Below are positions 32,413 through 35,187 of a stretch of 35,187 bases of DNA, in pieces (positions within the stretch are counted from its first letter, which is position 1; every line of letters begins with the position of its first letter). Where the stretch lies: positions 1 through 35,187 of the forward strand of contig JAVBPZ010000012.1 of assembly GCA_031549285.1 (NCBI GenBank). The letters run 5' to 3'. This stretch comes from JAAYCI01 sp031549285. Lineage in GTDB: Bacteria; Bacillota; Clostridia; Oscillospirales; Ruminococcaceae. A program made the position numbers and the translations under genes. Below the pieces are notes generated by a model. It had not been told where the DNA came from. It did not search any database and saw nothing but the letters and a program-made list of their open reading frames with translations.

Positions 32413-33603
32413 ATGCAAAATTTTGAATATTATACCCCCACCAGGGTGGTGTTTGGCCAGGGCGCGGAGGACAAGGTGGGCGAGCTGGTTCGCCAGCAGG
32501 GGGCAAAAAAAGTATTGGTTCATTTTGGTGGCGGCAGTGCGCAAAAATCCGGCCTGCTGGACCGGGTGTACACCGCACTGGATGCAGCGGGAATCCCCTA
32601 TGTCTCGCTGGGCGGCGTGGTGCCAAACCCGCACCTGGCGCTGGTAGAGGAAGGCGTGGCGCTGTGCCGGGCCGAGGGCGTGGACTTTCTGCTGGCGGTG
32701 GGTGGCGGCAGCGTTATTGATTCTGCCAAGGCGATAGGCTATGGGCTGTATGGCGGCGGGGATGTGTGGAAATATTTTACCGGGGAAGAAAAACCTACTG
32801 GTATGACCCCGGTGGGCGCGGTGCTGACCCTGGCGGCGGCCGGCAGCGAAATGAGCAATGCGTCGGTGATTACCAACGAGGCGAACCAGGAAAAACGCGG
32901 GATGAGTTCCCCATATGGCCGGTGCGTGTTTGCGGTGATGAACCCGGCGCTGACCCTGACGCTGCCGGCGTACCAGACCGCTGCCGGTTGCGTGGATATT
33001 ATGATGCACACCATGGAGCGGTATTTTACCAAAAGCACCACCATGGAGGTTACCGACGGCATTGCCGAGACATTGCTGCGTACCGTGATGAAAAATGCGC
33101 GGATATTGGCGCGGCACCCGAACAGCTATGCCGCGCGGGCAGAGATTATGTGGGCGGGCAGCCTGTCACACAATGGCCTGACAGGGGCCGGTGGCGATGA
33201 CGGAGACTGGGCCACCCATCAGCTGGGGCAGGCCATGAGCGCGCTGTATGATACCACGCACGGGGCGTCGCTGGCGGCGGTGTGGGGTAGCTGGGCCCGG
33301 GCGGTGTATAAGGAAATTCCGGCGCGGTTTGCCCGGTTTGCGGTAGAGGTGATGGAGGTACAGGAGCAAGGCGACGACGAGGAGCTGGCGCTGGCGGGTA
33401 TAGAGGAGCTGGAAGGGTTTTTCTGGTCCATTGACATGCCGACCTCGCTGGCGGAGGCTGGCATAGAAGCGGACGGCGCGGTGGTGAAGGCGCTGGCGGA
33501 GAACTGCAGCTTCCATGGCACACGCACTATTGGCAGCGTAAAGAAACTGGACCAGGATGCTATTGAGGCCATTTACCGTGCGGCGGTGGGGGACGAGGAG
33601 TAG
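32413..33603 (+). CDS. Iron-containing alcohol dehydrogenase (butanol dehydrogenase-like)
   Basis: 396 residues of the group III (iron) alcohol dehydrogenase family. The N-terminal FEYYTPTRVVFGQGAE, the nucleotide-binding GGGSVIDSAKAIG and TLAAAGSEMSNASVITNE match the YqhD/BdhA branch. Metal ligands are provided by the CVDIMMHTMERYF helix, SHNGL and THQLGQAMSALYDTTHG. Enzymes of this branch reduce short-chain aldehydes, usually with NADPH, as in butanol or ethanol fermentation. The ATG at 32413 follows AAAAGGAGG. It stands alone between two terminators. Confidence 0.93.
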   Translation: MQNFEYYTPTRVVFGQGAEDKVGELVRQQGAKKVLVHFGGGSAQKSGLLDRVYTALDAAGIPYVSLGGVVPNPHLALVEEGVALCRAEGVDFLLAVGGGSVIDSAKAIGYGLYGGGDVWKYFTGEEKPTGMTPVGAVLTLAAAGSEMSNASVITNEANQEKRGMSSPYGRCVFAVMNPALTLTLPAYQTAAGCVDIMMHTMERYFTKSTTMEVTDGIAETLLRTVMKNARILARHPNSYAARAEIMWAGSLSHNGLTGAGGDDGDWATHQLGQAMSALYDTTHGASLAAVWGSWARAVYKEIPARFARFAVEVMEVQEQGDDEELALAGIEELEGFFWSIDMPTSLAEAGIEADGAVVKALAENCSFHGTRTIGSVKKLDQDAIEAIYRAAVGDEE

Positions 33604-33660
33604 AGTATGTAAGCAGGTTTCGCGGTCGGAGTGGCCGATGAGCAGCCAGAATATTTAAAT

Positions 33661-33704
33661 AAAAACAGGGCTTGGGCGGGTTTCGCCCGGGTCCCTGTTT
33701 TTTT
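33661..33704 (+). terminator. Intrinsic terminator after the alcohol dehydrogenase gene
   Basis: Arms AAAAACAGGG / CCCTGTTTTT (33661-33670 and 33693-33702) around an inner GGGCG/CGCCC hairpin, ending in a run of T. Confidence 0.88.
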
Positions 33705-33908
33705 GCAAGGCGGTGCAACATTTTACTCTTCGGGACATTTCGACAAAAGATTCCGGCGGGAGTTGCTATGATAAGTGTGATAGAAAGAACAATTTTCCAG
33801 TTCTTATGCACGCGGCGCCAGGTTCCTTTACCTTCAGAAACCTCCCCCGGGAATGCCGGCTGTTCTGTGCCGGACGGCCGGGCCATTCCTCTTTCCCTTC
33901 CTCTTGAG
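33705..33908. other. Spacer between two terminators, no gene seen
   Basis: About 200 bases between the alcohol dehydrogenase terminator and the bidirectional terminator at 33909. No coding region is supported. A TATGAT at 33766-33771 could be a -10 for a small RNA of about 165 bases ending at 33940, but no well-spaced -35 was found. Confidence 0.3.
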
Positions 33909-33940
33909 AAAACGACGCCTGCTGCAACAGGCGTCGTTTT
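33909..33940. terminator. Bidirectional terminator between convergent units
   Basis: Perfect 13-bp stem (33909-33921 with 33928-33940) starting AAAACGACGCCTG with a 6-base loop; A-rich left and T-rich right flanks allow termination on both strands. It ends the minus-strand ECF S component transcript. Confidence 0.85.
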
Positions 33941-34005
33941 CGTTATTTATGTAATGTTTATTTGTAGTCGATATTTGTGGGATACAGCTTTGGTAAAACC
34001 CGAAT

Positions 34006-34644
34006 CTATTCTTTCGGGGTGTTCATTTTGCCCAGGGCTTTGCGCAAGGGCCTGCATATCATATATGCCACCAGCGCGCTGATGATAGCCTCCGGTATGC
34101 CGCTGGTGAGCACTGTGAGGCCCGCAATGTACAGCATGGCGGCACCAAAAAGGTTGGCATACACATCGCCAAAGAACAACCAAATGCCGCCGAGGACCAA
34201 CACGGTGTTGGTCAGGCTGCCGAATAGCCCGGACAGGCCATAGCGCAGCCAGTCTTTTGGCTGGGCGGGTTTGGACAGCGCCTTGAACACCAGGCCGCTG
34301 ACCGTGCCCACCAGGATGCGCGGCACAAAACAGATGAGCAGGCTTCCCCAATTGCCGGAGATATCACCAAAGGTATAAAACGGCGTGAACACAAACGCGA
34401 CCAAAGGGCTGGGCGGGGTAAAGGTCCACACGATAAAACTGAACAACCCTGCGATAGCGCCCATGGCGCTGCCGGCGCCGGTGCCCAGCATGATGGCGGT
34501 GATGATGACCGGGATCATGCCCAGGGTGGCGACGATGGGCCCGATAGCCGGCAAAGAACCCAGCGGCGTGAAACAAAAAATAGCCTCAATAGCCAGCAAG
34601 ATAGAAAACTGGGTGAGAAATAATGTCTTTTTTCGGGTTTGCAT
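34006..34644 (-). CDS. ECF transporter S component (substrate-binding membrane subunit)
   Basis: 212 residues with about six membrane helices. The N-terminal RKKTLFLTQFSILLAIEAIFCFTPLGSLP, then MIPVIITAIMLGTGAGSAMGAIAGLFSFI, is the classic S-component pattern in which helices 1-3 hold the vitamin and dock on the EcfT subunit. The IVWTFTPPSP segment is also usual. The closest group I recall is the pantothenate/unknown-ligand type, but the substrate cannot be fixed from sequence. EcfA, EcfA' and EcfT are not here, as expected for a group II ECF system with a shared energising module. The ATG follows GGGAAGG. No riboswitch was recognised upstream. Confidence 0.85.
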   Translation of the reverse strand: MQTRKKTLFLTQFSILLAIEAIFCFTPLGSLPAIGPIVATLGMIPVIITAIMLGTGAGSAMGAIAGLFSFIVWTFTPPSPLVAFVFTPFYTFGDISGNWGSLLICFVPRILVGTVSGLVFKALSKPAQPKDWLRYGLSGLFGSLTNTVLVLGGIWLFFGDVYANLFGAAMLYIAGLTVLTSGIPEAIISALVAYMICRPLRKALGKMNTPKE

Positions 34645-34975
34645 ATTGGCACCTTCCCTCGGCGGAGTTTTGCGCAGTATGGCAGATGGTTATATATAAT
34701 ACATATATAGCGGTAGGTAGATATAAGCGAGTACTGGCAAGAAATAAATTCGATTTTAATAGGAGAATACTACCGCGAGATAATTTAGAAGGGGGCTATC
34801 CCAGCATATTGCATTAAGATACTACCATAGAAGGGCGGTCCGGCGCAAGGAAAACCCAAAGATTTCCGCAGCGGGGCGGACGGAAAAACAGGCAGGGATA
34901 AATACGAATTTAATACGGAAATAATACCTTGAAAAATGCCTGAAAAAGAAAAACAGACGGCAAAAGAAAAAAGTG
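34645..34975. other. Spacer between the ECF S gene and the rRNA-type promoter
   Basis: About 330 bases without a gene. 34690-34730 is very AT-rich and carries TATTAT/TATATA elements suitable for the minus-strand ECF S promoter. 34940-34975 is A-rich on the plus strand and may act as an UP element for the promoter at 34976. Confidence 0.45.
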
Positions 34976-35004
34976 TTGACAAAGGGTACCTTGCCCACTA
35001 TAAT
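34976..35004 (+). promoter_or_regulatory. Perfect-consensus promoter, probably of an rRNA operon
   Basis: TTGACA (34976-34981), 17-bp spacer, TATAAT (34999-35004): an exact consensus promoter, the only one in the window, with an A-rich upstream stretch. No coding region starts in the remaining 180 bases. The downstream CCTTGAAAATTAAACA (35055-35070) resembles the conserved leader element found before 16S rRNA genes in Firmicutes. Confidence 0.8.
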
Positions 35005-35187
35005 TAAAAACTAGCGTCGCCTGTCGCGATCAAACCGGCAGAAGGCGTGCCCGGACCTTGAAAATTAAACAATATTAAGGAAACAAAAGCAGGACCCTTA
35101 GAGGCTGAGGAGCAGAAGTGCCAGGGGGGATTTTTTGTGTGCGGGGCCGTTTACGGTTTTGCGTGCAAGGATCCTGAACGGCGGTGG
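35005..35187 (+). ncRNA. Leader of a probable rRNA operon, cut by the window edge
   Basis: Transcribed leader downstream of the consensus promoter. CTTGAAAATTAAAC at 35057-35070 is followed by an A-rich segment, as is typical before 16S rRNA. No 16S start (AGAGTTTGATC) is visible before the window ends. A tRNA cluster remains possible. Confidence 0.5.

Noticed and set aside
35161..35187. Start of 16S rRNA at the right edge
   Set aside because: The bases loosely resemble the 16S 5' region but the AGAGTTTGATC core is absent.
1..35187. CRISPR array or phage genes
   Set aside because: No regularly spaced direct repeats and no capsid, terminase, integrase or Cas-like proteins were seen.

Overview
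The window looks like chromosome of a moderately high-GC gut-type Clostridia member (Oscillospiraceae/Ruminococcaceae-like). I infer this from gene content (GlpP, desulfoferrodoxin, DUF1667, GluQ-RS, an ECF S component, iron-dependent alcohol dehydrogenase), strong AGGAGG-type ribosome binding sites, and dense GC-rich structured repeats between genes. No phage, transposase gene, CRISPR array or intact tRNA gene was seen.

Layout. 1-300: hairpin-rich repeat. 330-1900: AT-richer island with a divergent XRE regulator / ImmA-IrrE peptidase pair facing a DUF3892 gene and a small basic protein, separated by a mirror-image promoter/operator. 2086-6042 (minus): three envelope-glycan membrane or glycosyltransferase genes. 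6520-7581: MsrA-MsrB fusion. 7932-12698 (minus): glycerol-3-phosphate oxidation cluster (GlpA-like dehydrogenase, FAD/NAD oxidoreductase, DUF1667, GlpP antiterminator) with a terminator-like leader. 13217: desulfoferrodoxin. 13969-18366: two neighbouring genes that share a truncated kinase-C-lobe-like domain, one fused to a secreted trypsin-like protease and one to an extracellular TPR-like repeat domain. 18590-23405 (minus): radical SAM (SPL-like) protein, YoaP-like acetyltransferase, GyrI-like protein with its WYL regulator, patatin-like phospholipase. 23671-26101: DegV and a cytoplasmic alpha-amylase. 26586-27650: GluQ-RS. 28383-31309: leuA and leuB without leuCD. 31485-33603: zinc-ribbon membrane protein and iron alcohol dehydrogenase. 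34006-34644: ECF S component. The right edge carries a perfect-consensus promoter and a leader resembling the start of an rRNA operon.

Most unusual content: (1) the protease/pseudokinase gene pair, whose shared domain is predicted to be cytoplasmic in both proteins while the protease and the repeat domain are outside; (2) a repeat family at 20656-20749 and 28013-28102 that folds into a closing stem with three hairpins, with compensatory changes between copies; (3) a second structured repeat family (three copies) with an invariant UACG-loop hairpin and a covarying hairpin; (4) the mirrored divergent promoter at 789-876; (5) a 27-bp exact repeat shared by the desulfoferrodoxin gene and the region after glpP. 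Everything is from reading the sequence by eye; no database search or folding program was run.
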